Source: Flavobacteriales bacterium (lineage in GTDB: Bacteria > Bacteroidota > Bacteroidia > Flavobacteriales_G > JALEGO01). From it: a DNA stretch of 48,527 bases. The stretch lies in NCBI GenBank assembly GCA_020631045.1, contig JAHDHZ010000015.1, forward strand, positions 1 to 48,527, read 5' to 3'. Below the pieces are notes generated by a model that was given only the letters and a program-made list of their open reading frames with translations, was not told where the DNA came from and searched no databases. The translations under genes were made by a program, and so were the position numbers. This document shows, piece by piece, positions 15,999 through 22,994 of the stretch (its first letter is position 1; each line of letters begins with the position of its first letter).

Positions 15999-16403
15999 AT
16001 GAAAAACATCTGCATATTACTTACGCTACCTTTATTGTTGATTTCATGCCATGCTAAACCTGAGCTTTCAGATGCCAAGCAAACCTGCGAGCACTACTTT
16101 GAATTGATCAATCAAAAAGCATATGCCGATGCTTTTGCTTTGAGTGCTGAAGAGTTTACTAGAAGCTCTAATGAAACACAGAGCATTAAAAAAATGCAAA
16201 AGCTGCACGAAAAACTCGGCGATGTAAAAAGCTTTGTGTTAAAAGATAGTGTCTTGTATGAAGAATTTGGCCAACGCGCACATTTTAAACTCGTATACGA
16301 AGTACAACACCCAAGACTCAAAACCGATCAAACTTTCTTAATCGTAAAAGAAGCCGGCGCTCATAAAGTTTATAATCATACGATTGTGAATACTAATTTT
16401 TAG
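15999..16403 (+). CDS. Small lipoprotein, NTF2-like
   Basis: The 134-residue protein has a lipobox, LLLISCHAK, with the cysteine at about residue 17. The mature part (TCEHYFELINQKAYADAFAL, then a C-terminal VYEVQHPRL...FLIVKEAG pattern) looks like the NTF2-like fold of DUF3887/DUF4019-type proteins, in which an N-terminal helix is followed by a curved sheet. Its last 11 bases overlap the 3' end of the convergent gene at 16393. The exact role is unknown. Confidence 0.75.
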   Translation: MKNICILLTLPLLLISCHAKPELSDAKQTCEHYFELINQKAYADAFALSAEEFTRSSNETQSIKKMQKLHEKLGDVKSFVLKDSVLYEEFGQRAHFKLVYEVQHPRLKTDQTFLIVKEAGAHKVYNHTIVNTNF

Positions 16404-16848
16404 ATCTTTTTGGTGTGAATGAAAAATTTCCGCCAAAATAAACATAACTGGCTACATTTTTTTCTTGATGAATAGCAGCGATAAACTTATCATTCATCAG
16501 TTCAATGGCTCTTACGCTAGCAAGTGCAACAGATTCAGAGCGGCTTGTGTTTTCTATTACCTGAATATCTGACACTGAACTATCTGCTCCAACCAAAACT
16601 TTAAACTTCATATAAAACCTACCGGGCTTTTTTACTGTTTGGGGGATCACAAAACTTTTCACCAAATCTTCTTGAAGTTGCATTGCCCCTCCTTGATAAC
16701 GTGCTCCTATGTCAGGACGCCTGACAATTACAAGCTCTTTTTTTTCAACTTGATTTTGCTCTTGATCTTTTGAAACATTAAAAACGTATTCTTGACCCAC
16801 AACTTGAAAAGTCAAAAAAATTAAAATGAGTGTAAAATATTTGTGCAT
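16393..16848 (-). CDS. Exported TonB C-terminal-like domain protein
   Basis: The 151-residue protein has a signal peptide (MHKYFTLILIFLTFQVVGQ). GGAMQLQEDLVKSFVIPQTV and GRFYMKFKVLVGADSSVSDI match the pattern of the TonB C-terminal domain found in many small Bacteroidota proteins. There is no transmembrane anchor or proline-rich linker, so it is not a classical TonB; such proteins probably bind other envelope partners. It is divergent from the OmpA/ZU5-like gene and overlaps the convergent lipoprotein gene by 11 bases. Confidence 0.8.
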   Translation of the reverse strand: MHKYFTLILIFLTFQVVGQEYVFNVSKDQEQNQVEKKELVIVRRPDIGARYQGGAMQLQEDLVKSFVIPQTVKKPGRFYMKFKVLVGADSSVSDIQVIENTSRSESVALASVRAIELMNDKFIAAIHQEKNVASYVYFGGNFSFTPKRSKN

Positions 16849-16906
16849 ACATCATCAAAAAACAAAAACTATACCACAACTTACAATGATTGTGTATCTT
16901 TTGGTC

Positions 16907-18571
16907 ATGAGAACAACGCTACTCACTTTTTGCTTACTTGCTACTCAGTTTATCTTGGCACAACACGATACCAGTTTCATCTACTTTGAAACTGGAAAAT
17001 TCAACTTTAATAAACAAGCCCAAAAAGACTTAGATAAAGCTGTCAAACTACACGAAAAGTACATCATTGACAGCTTATACATCATTGGCCACACTGACAA
17101 TAGAGGCAGCATTGAATACAACGAAACTCTTTCTAAAAATAGAGTAAATGCTGTTTATGACGTTTTATATCAAACTTTTACTAATCTCCGCTCAGATTAC
17201 AAAGGAGAGCTCTCGCCCAGAAAAGTCAATAACTCTGCTAAAAACATGGCTTTAAACAGAAGAGTCGAAGTGCTCTGGTTTTACAGCCCTAAAAATAAGC
17301 TTTCTAAGATGCAGCGTAAAGCCATGCAAGAAACTGAAATTGATTATAGTCATGAGCTTAAAGAAAAACCATTAGAAGAAAATAAGCCTGTTCACAAGAC
17401 TCAAGATGTTATAATCAAACAACACCTTGAAGATCAAAAACAATTCACTGAATTACTCGAAAAAGAAAATGCTAAAGCTGTTGTGGTCAAAAAAACAATT
17501 GACAACACTCAGCCCTCGATCATCAAAACAGAAAAAGGGACTGTATTGATCATTCAAGAAGATTGTTTTGTTACCCCTCAAGGAACAGCACCTAAAGAAG
17601 TACATGTAGAAGTAAAAGAATATTATGCCCTTTCAGATATAGCTTTGGGTGGATTAAGTACAAAAACAAGTAAAGGTAAGTTGCTTAAAACAGGTGGTAT
17701 GATAGAGGTAAGCGCCAAAGATGAAACCGGAAGCGATTTAATTTTAAAAAAATCAATGACCGTGAGTCTTCCTACCAGTAAAAGCAAAAAAGACAATAAA
17801 ATGATCTTGTATGAAGCTGTAGAATCAAAAAATGTAAAAAACCCAACTGTTTGGAAGAAATCTAAAACTCCAAATTATAAAAAGCCTTTTACACTTAATA
17901 AAGAACAGATCTTAGCCCAGCTTGAAAAGAATTATGGCAGTCCTGAGGTTATTTTACAGTCTATGATTGAACATGGGGTAGAACAAACGATTAATGATGC
18001 GGTAGACCACACTATAAAACAGGCGATTAACTATCCATTAAAAAAAGGATATGAACTTGTTAGAAGAAAGCACTTAAAATTTAAAGGTTATGACAAACAA
18101 GCCATTGATCGCATCATCAAAAGTGAGCGTGAAAAATTAGAACTCATGCAAACGCAACGCTACATGTTCACAGCAACTAACCTTGAAAAACTCAACTGTG
18201 ACGCTGATGGTATTCAAGGGGTAAAAGGTAAGCGTATTATTCAACGATTTAATATTGATGGAGGGCTTGAAAATGGGTATTTATATATGCTATTTCCTGA
18301 TAAACAAGTAGTTTGTTTGGCAGATGCTACACTAAAGCCTTTAGAAGAAGTTAATGCAGGAGATTTTTTAGGCACAAATAGAGAGACTAAATTCAGTAAA
18401 ACCCCAGAAGGAAACTCAGTTATTGTATTTGGATTTAGAGTGCGTAACGGAAAATTTGAAAGTTGTCAAAAACGCATTACTACTTCAATCACACCAGAAC
18501 ACCTGTCTTTTAAACCCTCTTCTTTAATGCAGTTTAAACAAGAAATCAATGCTTTGCCTTTTGCGCTGTAG
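16907..18571 (+). CDS. OmpA-domain protein with ZU5-like domain
   Basis: I chose ATG at 16907 because MRTTLLTFCLLATQFILAQ is a signal peptide; the longer frame from 16826 runs into the divergent gene. The 554-residue product has an N-terminal OmpA-like peptidoglycan-binding domain (about residues 25-130) with IYFETGKFNFNKQAQ, IIGHTDNRGSIEYN and LNRRVEVLW. A ZU5-like domain follows (about 200-310) with GTVLIIQEDCFVTPQGT and LLKTGGMIEVSAKDETG. The C-terminal 230 residues are Lys-rich with no known domain. OmpA domains are usually C-terminal, so this order is uncommon. It shares the ZU5-like part with the membrane protein at 13603, hinting at a common ligand or direct partnership. Confidence 0.85.
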   Translation: MRTTLLTFCLLATQFILAQHDTSFIYFETGKFNFNKQAQKDLDKAVKLHEKYIIDSLYIIGHTDNRGSIEYNETLSKNRVNAVYDVLYQTFTNLRSDYKGELSPRKVNNSAKNMALNRRVEVLWFYSPKNKLSKMQRKAMQETEIDYSHELKEKPLEENKPVHKTQDVIIKQHLEDQKQFTELLEKENAKAVVVKKTIDNTQPSIIKTEKGTVLIIQEDCFVTPQGTAPKEVHVEVKEYYALSDIALGGLSTKTSKGKLLKTGGMIEVSAKDETGSDLILKKSMTVSLPTSKSKKDNKMILYEAVESKNVKNPTVWKKSKTPNYKKPFTLNKEQILAQLEKNYGSPEVILQSMIEHGVEQTINDAVDHTIKQAINYPLKKGYELVRRKHLKFKGYDKQAIDRIIKSEREKLELMQTQRYMFTATNLEKLNCDADGIQGVKGKRIIQRFNIDGGLENGYLYMLFPDKQVVCLADATLKPLEEVNAGDFLGTNRETKFSKTPEGNSVIVFGFRVRNGKFESCQKRITTSITPEHLSFKPSSLMQFKQEINALPFAL

Positions 18572-18578
18572 TTAGAGG

Positions 18579-18983
18579 CTAAAAATCATCATTTCTTACT
18601 CTTAACGTATACATCACAAATCCCTCTCCTCCATCATCCAGCCACTGATCACAGTCATTTAAGTCTTTATTGAACGATTTTTCTGCCCCATCTATCTTTG
18701 AGCTCAAGTATTGCATTTCAAGCTGGTTAAACCCATTCTTTTTTCTGCAATCACGTTCTTTGATGACTATAGTCTGAGTGGTGAAAATTTGCTTTGAGTT
18801 TCCTTGAACGGAGTCTGATTGTACAAGCTCAGTACCTTCAAGTTTGTAGCTAAAATACACCACGTTATTTGTAAAGTTGTGAATGCTGTAATAACCTGTA
18901 GTCGTAGCCTCTTTTTTACATCCACTACACACTAAAAAAGACATTAAAATCAATGTTAATTTATGGTTCAAAATCGTTTTCAT
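18579..18983 (-). CDS. Small lipoprotein (paralogue of the next gene)
   Basis: I chose ATG at 18983 to give MKTILNHKLTLILMSFLVCSGC, a lipoprotein signal with the lipid cysteine at residue 22; the frame from 19016 adds an unlikely MIIIKPLFLE lead. The mature part is about 110 residues and beta-rich (YYSIHNFTNNVVYFSYKL). The C-terminus CDQWLDDGG...YTLRVRNDDF parallels CGAWLKSGR...FILRVYENDF of the upstream gene, so the two are tandem paralogues. The start overlaps the end of that gene by 23 bases. Function is unknown. Confidence 0.75.
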   Translation of the reverse strand: MKTILNHKLTLILMSFLVCSGCKKEATTTGYYSIHNFTNNVVYFSYKLEGTELVQSDSVQGNSKQIFTTQTIVIKERDCRKKNGFNQLEMQYLSSKIDGAEKSFNKDLNDCDQWLDDGGEGFVMYTLRVRNDDF

Positions 18984-19392
18984 ACACTCTAAGAATAAAG
19001 GTTTGATAATGATCATAGCGCCCAGATTTTAACCAAGCCCCACAAGTGTTAGGGTCAGGGGTATAAAAATGTGTGAGCAAAGCAGCATCTTTAAATTCAA
19101 TTTGCAATACTGAAATACCGCCTATGGCAGTCGAGTCTGCAACTTGCCCTCGGCAAGCGACATTTTTACTCAATTCAGTGCCTAAAAAAGCAAATATTTT
19201 AGCCTCTCCTGGTGCAATGGTGTCTGTTTGAATAGTAAAATCACCAAAGGTATATTCGTTTAAATTCTCCCAGCTGATGATCACCTCTTGTTTGGTTTTA
19301 TTGTGCAAGATATACTCAACATTTGAAAACACCACCGAACGGCATCCACCCAACATCATCATTGCTCCAAAAAATAATGGTAAAGCGCGCAT
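18961..19392 (-). CDS. Small lipoprotein (paralogue of the previous gene)
   Basis: The 143-residue protein has a signal MRALPLFFGAMMMLGGC with the cysteine in the lipobox. The mature domain shows the same pattern as its downstream neighbour: VEYILHNKTKQEVIISW near the start, two central cysteines, and an ILRVYENDF end. Its start codon overlaps the stop of the next upstream gene by one base (TAATG), so three lipoprotein genes are coupled in one minus-strand operon. Confidence 0.78.
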   Translation of the reverse strand: MRALPLFFGAMMMLGGCRSVVFSNVEYILHNKTKQEVIISWENLNEYTFGDFTIQTDTIAPGEAKIFAFLGTELSKNVACRGQVADSTAIGGISVLQIEFKDAALLTHFYTPDPNTCGAWLKSGRYDHYQTFILRVYENDFEP

Positions 19393-19835
19393 TATAGTTC
19401 AAAAAAGATGTTTTTAACAAACAAGACACTATCAGATTCATCTGTAGCTTTGATTTGCATAGTTACTTGATCTTGTATCATAATCATCACATCTGGGCTA
19501 CCTTGATTAGCACTTAAGGTTTGTGTTTGATGCACAGCATCAAAGGCTTGCAGGTTCCAACCTTCAAGCTCTGTATACCCCCAAGGTTCATTTTGCGCAT
19601 TAGCAGTATTGCTCAATTCAAGGGTAAGTGTTCTTTCTCTGCCAATATTTGCAGCTAAAGAAAATCCATCAGTAGGGTCTAGTATGGTGCCATTAGGCAA
19701 AGCCAGTAAATTAATGCCATTTAAACTGACCTCATCAAAGGTGATTTCGCCTTTAAGCAAAGTGGTTTCATCTTTAGCACACCCAGATAAAAACAACATA
19801 ACTGCAAAAGAGATATAGTAACGGATTTTTTTCAT
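19392..19835 (-). CDS. Small lipoprotein, first gene of a three-gene operon
   Basis: The 147-residue protein has a lipobox (VMLFLSGCAKDE) with the cysteine at residue 19. The mature part is beta-rich and ends in TDESDSVLFVKNIFFEL. It does not resemble its two downstream neighbours. It overlaps the next start by one base and is divergent from the membrane protein at 19945. Function is unknown. Confidence 0.75.
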   Translation of the reverse strand: MKKIRYYISFAVMLFLSGCAKDETTLLKGEITFDEVSLNGINLLALPNGTILDPTDGFSLAANIGRERTLTLELSNTANAQNEPWGYTELEGWNLQAFDAVHQTQTLSANQGSPDVMIMIQDQVTMQIKATDESDSVLFVKNIFFEL

Positions 19836-19895
19836 TTTTATGCTTTATACAGATAACCACAAGATATAAAAATGTTACAAACTGACGTTTAAGTG

Positions 19896-19926
19896 TTTGG
19901 TTTTCTGAGAATTAAAATTACTTTAG
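19896..19926 (+). promoter_or_regulatory. Candidate promoter of the membrane protein at 19945
   Basis: TTTG at 19896-19899 and TACTTTAG at 19919-19926 are 19 bases apart. The second box differs from TAnnTTTG at one position. The start codon lies 19 bases after it. Weak but well placed. Confidence 0.4.
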
Positions 19927-19944
19927 TACTATAAATTAAACACT

Positions 19945-20634
19945 ATGAGCAACGAAAACACCTTTGTAGCAAGTCCTGAGGCAAAAGCCAAGGCCACAAA
20001 ATTTAGAGTTATCGCCTTTATCTGCTGGATTTTAGCCATGGCAGGGCAGGTATACGCAATTTTTAACCTCATCAGCAACGAAATGCTAACCTGGCTGATT
20101 GTGGCTATTGTAATTATCTTAATTTTAGCGGTTACTGGAAACATCTTGTGGAAAAAATCAAACCGCCTAGACCCCGCTTCTGAAAAAGATGGATTTAAGT
20201 TCTTTTTACAAAACCAGTTGGGCGCTATTATGGGCATCTTGGCCTTTTTGCCTTTGGTGGTGATGATTTTAATGAACAAAGATTTAGATGGCAAAAGTAA
20301 GGGCATTGCAGGTGCCATTGCAGGCATTGCTTTAGTAGTAGCAGGCGTTTCTGGGGTGGATTTTAATCCTCCATCTGTAGAGAAATACACCGAAGAGATT
20401 CAAAACCAAACCAAAGATCTCGCAGATTTAAATGTGGCTGATGATGTATACTGGGCAAAAGCTGGAAACAAATACCATATTGACAGTGATTGCTACCACA
20501 TCAGAGACAATGCTGGAGTTACGCGTGGAACCGTCAAAGAATCTTTCGAGCAGAAAGGCATTTCAGAGTTGTGTAAGACGTGTCGTAAAAATGCAGAAAA
20601 AGCACGCCTACTGCCTGTAGAAGAAGCAGAATAA
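19945..20634 (+). CDS. Multi-pass membrane protein with C-terminal Cys/His metal-site-like domain
   Basis: The 229-residue protein has about four hydrophobic segments: FRVIAFICWILAMAGQVYAI, LTWLIVAIVIILILAVTG, GAIMGILAFLPLVVMILM and GIAGAIAGIALVVAGVSGV. A soluble C-terminal domain follows (from about residue 168) with VYWAKAGNKYHIDSDCYHI and ISELCKTCRKNAEKA. The arrangement H-x4-C-x2-H ... CxxC resembles the small KYH...C...CxxC domain found in many bacterial proteins and probably binds metal. No signal peptide is needed; the N-terminus is cytoplasmic. Function is unknown. Confidence 0.8.
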   Translation: MSNENTFVASPEAKAKATKFRVIAFICWILAMAGQVYAIFNLISNEMLTWLIVAIVIILILAVTGNILWKKSNRLDPASEKDGFKFFLQNQLGAIMGILAFLPLVVMILMNKDLDGKSKGIAGAIAGIALVVAGVSGVDFNPPSVEKYTEEIQNQTKDLADLNVADDVYWAKAGNKYHIDSDCYHIRDNAGVTRGTVKESFEQKGISELCKTCRKNAEKARLLPVEEAE

Positions 20635-20652
20635 ATAAAATTAATTGTAATA

Positions 20653-20685
20653 AAAAAGCCCTTAAAATCATCAAGGGCTTTTTTT
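20653..20685 (+). terminator. Intrinsic terminator after the membrane protein gene
   Basis: AAAAAGCCCTT (20653-20663) pairs with AAGGGCTTTTT (20673-20683) over a nine-base loop, with T run and A run on either side, so it can work in both directions. It separates two convergent genes. Confidence 0.85.
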
Positions 20686-20711
20686 ATTCTAAGAAACTGC
20701 TGTTAAAAACA

Positions 20712-21158
20712 CTAGAGTTTTTCTAAAGTAGTTGTTGTTAAAATATTCTCTGCATCTACATAATCAAGCACCAATTTTGTATCTGTTTTTTCAACAATAC
20801 TCAACACTTGGGTCAATTCAGCTTCTGTGAGCTCAAATCCGAAAGATGCAAAAAGACTGCCGTCTAATTTTAAGGTCAATTCATCTGCATCGTCGTTTAC
20901 ATCATAAGTAAAAGCTTGAGATTTTCCATCTTGAACAATGGCTCCATCGCAAGGATCTTTCTTGATTTTACAATTTTCAAATTTGTAGACAATTCCTGAA
21001 ATCAAAGAATCTGGAGATACTTCTCCGTCATAAACTTCTTTGGTTACTTGCCAAGATCCTTCAAGGTCATTGACTAAATTCTGACGCTCCTTAGCGCATC
21101 CGTATATAAAAAGTGCAGCGCTTAACAGCACTGAAATTTTAAAGGTTAATCGTTTCAT
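20712..21158 (-). CDS. Lipocalin-like lipoprotein
   Basis: I chose ATG at 21158, giving MKRLTFKISVLLSAALFIYGC with the lipid cysteine at residue 21. The frame from 21185 would add nine residues with no purpose. The mature domain starts LEGSWQVTKEVYDGE, the GxW opening typical of the lipocalin-like families in Bacteroidota, and continues as an alternating beta pattern. It probably binds a small hydrophobic ligand or acts in the envelope. The YiiX-like gene lies just upstream on the same strand, its stop about 30 bases from this start. Confidence 0.75.
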   Translation of the reverse strand: MKRLTFKISVLLSAALFIYGCAKERQNLVNDLEGSWQVTKEVYDGEVSPDSLISGIVYKFENCKIKKDPCDGAIVQDGKSQAFTYDVNDDADELTLKLDGSLFASFGFELTEAELTQVLSIVEKTDTKLVLDYVDAENILTTTTLEKL

Positions 21159-21188
21159 AGTAATTGGTTTTAAATGGTTAAACAATAA

Positions 21189-21800
21189 TTAGCGTATCGG
21201 CACTTTTTCAAACTTTGTAGTGTCAAAAAAGACCTGAAAGCTTACTTTAATATGATTTTTGATGTCGTTATAAATACTGTCATTTGTTTCGTTAAAAGCA
21301 TGATAAATAATCTCAGAGCAAAACATTTTGTCTTTGTGTTCATAATCAAAAGCATAATCAAAGGCAATTTGTTGCTGCTCATAGCTTTTGATTTTCTCTA
21401 CAAATTCTCGTCTTTTTTCAAGACTGTTTTTGCGTCTAACTACATAAATATTAGATGGATGCGCATCTGCTAAAAAATCTTCTATACGAATACTTTGCAC
21501 GCCGTCTTTAGGGGCATACTCTTTAGAGATTGAATGAATTAACTCAAGTTGTTGTTGGTGATTTTTCACTACTACAGCACAATGTGAGATCGGGATTTTT
21601 TCATTCAGATGCTTAACCACCATGTCACTAATGATGCCTCTACTGCGCTTTAAAAGAATGTCTCCTTCTTTTAGGTTTGCAGTGTTGATGTTAATTTCTG
21701 CTTGTTTAAAATTATGCTCTTGCTTTTGTTTCTCACAAGAAACTAAACAGACGCATAAAAAGCTGAAAACGTAAACAAGTATTTTAACAAAAAGATTCAT
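21189..21800 (-). CDS. YiiX/YebB-like papain-fold lipoprotein (cysteine hydrolase)
   Basis: I chose ATG at 21800, giving MNLFVKILVYVFSFLCVCLVSC, a lipoprotein signal. The 203-residue product has the permuted NlpC/P60-type pattern of YiiX proteins: LKEGDILLKRSRG near the start, ISHCAVVVKN with the active-site His, and KMFCSEIIYHAF near the end with the catalytic cysteine. Such enzymes are thought to hydrolyse amide bonds in peptidoglycan or acyl-modified substrates. The lipocalin-like gene lies 30 bases downstream on the same strand, so the two may be expressed together. Confidence 0.85.
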   Translation of the reverse strand: MNLFVKILVYVFSFLCVCLVSCEKQKQEHNFKQAEININTANLKEGDILLKRSRGIISDMVVKHLNEKIPISHCAVVVKNHQQQLELIHSISKEYAPKDGVQSIRIEDFLADAHPSNIYVVRRKNSLEKRREFVEKIKSYEQQQIAFDYAFDYEHKDKMFCSEIIYHAFNETNDSIYNDIKNHIKVSFQVFFDTTKFEKVPIR

Positions 21801-21860
21801 TTCATTTGGTTTTTGTTCTTGCATGCTTAAAAAGCACGCAAGAACATGAACTTAGAGGTT

Positions 21861-22409
21861 TTACTTTTTACCTCCACCAATAGTAATAGCTGTTTTAATA
21901 GCAATATAACTTGGGTTATATGTATTAGTGCCAAAAATTAAGTTGTATTCTGCTGCTAATCTCCAGTGGCCTAATTCAAAACCAATTCTTGGAACAATAC
22001 CAGGTTTGAATCCTCCTTGTATTTCTTCTATCGTGCCAAAATCTGATGAAACTCCAACATTTGCAACAGCAAAGCCAGACAAACCTAAGCCGCCAAAAGG
22101 TCTAAAAGTGTTCGCATTTAAATAGTATTCGCCCACTAAACCATAATGCGCTAAAGCGCTTACCGAAGTAAATTCATCGCCGCCTGCCATGATGGCTTGT
22201 TGGTAATTAATACCAAAGGCCAGTTGGTCTGAATGATTATATCTGGTTTCAAATCCAACTAGAATACCTCCACCACCACTTTGTGGCATTGCATATCCTA
22301 AAACAGGAATATCAACCTCAATCATTCGAAAGGTTTCTGATTGAGAAAAACTATTTAACGATAAAAAACTAAATCCTAAAACTGTACATATTGACTGTAT
22401 GATTTTCAT
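21861..22409 (-). CDS. Outer-membrane beta-barrel protein
   Basis: I chose ATG at 22409, giving MKIIQSICTVLGFSFLSLNSFSQ, a signal peptide. The mature part alternates hydrophobic and polar residues in short strands and contains GGILVGFETRYN, GLVGEYYLNANTFRPFGGLG and VPRIGFELGHWRLAAEYN. The C-terminal end is a strand (AIKTAITIGGG). At about 160 mature residues it would make an eight-stranded barrel. It is divergent from the LytTR regulator at 22606, across a 196-base spacer with a candidate operator. Confidence 0.75.
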   Translation of the reverse strand: MKIIQSICTVLGFSFLSLNSFSQSETFRMIEVDIPVLGYAMPQSGGGGILVGFETRYNHSDQLAFGINYQQAIMAGGDEFTSVSALAHYGLVGEYYLNANTFRPFGGLGLSGFAVANVGVSSDFGTIEEIQGGFKPGIVPRIGFELGHWRLAAEYNLIFGTNTYNPSYIAIKTAITIGGGKK

Positions 22410-22517
22410 AATAATTAATTTAAAAGTTCTACTTATAGAATGTGCACTTCGCAATTTGTTACAAAAAGCACTTTGAGTACAAAATGGCTTTTAAATTTTA
22501 GGTGAAAGCTTTTTAAA

Positions 22518-22549
22518 TGATAAGTGATTGAAATAAAGTGATAGGTGAT
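22518..22549. promoter_or_regulatory. Candidate LytTR operator (two direct repeats, 21-bp period)
   Basis: TGATAAGTGAT (22518-22528) and TGATAGGTGAT (22539-22549) differ at one of 11 positions and are 21 bases apart, two helical turns. LytTR regulators bind paired direct repeats at about this spacing. The site lies between a LytTR gene and a beta-barrel gene. Binding is inferred. Confidence 0.4.
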
Positions 22550-22605
22550 ATTTATAAGCTCAAAACCAGTTGTAACATTTTAGATCTTTGTCGTTGCATC
22601 ACCAA

Positions 22606-22989
22606 ATGCAAAATTTGAAATACACTAAAACATTAGAAATACAAAAAAACAAAATCAGTTTAAAAACTGCAGATGGTATACTTGTTGTTCCAGTATATGA
22701 AATACAGTATGTACAAGCTTATGGAAATTACACAAAAGTATATGTTACGGGGCAAATGAGATTCTTGCTCATTTCAAATACGCTTTCGTTTTTTGAAAAA
22801 AAGTTTTCTGAATCTGGTTTTTTAAGGATTCACTACAGTTTGCTTGTCAACGCTGTTTGGATTAAGTCTGTCAACCTAAAAAGTCCACCTTTTGTAGTGC
22901 TCAAATCTGGGATTCAGCTTACAGTAGCTCAAAGAAGAAAACAAGCTGTAGAGCAATTTATGCTCGAATTTACAGACAGTATAAAATAA
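22606..22989 (+). CDS. Stand-alone LytTR DNA-binding regulator
   Basis: The 127-residue protein is essentially a single LytTR domain: IQYVQAYGNYTKVYVTGQ, the loop LLISNTLSFFEKKF, then FLRIHYSLLVNAVWIKSV with the RIHxSxLVN motif of the family. It has no receiver or membrane domain, so its activity may depend on its level or an unlinked partner. I chose ATG at 22606 over an upstream TTG. Its stop is five bases from the end of the convergent secA. Confidence 0.88.
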   Translation: MQNLKYTKTLEIQKNKISLKTADGILVVPVYEIQYVQAYGNYTKVYVTGQMRFLLISNTLSFFEKKFSESGFLRIHYSLLVNAVWIKSVNLKSPPFVVLKSGIQLTVAQRRKQAVEQFMLEFTDSIK

Positions 22990-22994
22990 GGTCT

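Noticed and set aside
18984-19016. Longer start for the lipoprotein at 18579
   Set aside because: It puts an extra MIIIKPLFLE ahead of a complete lipoprotein signal.
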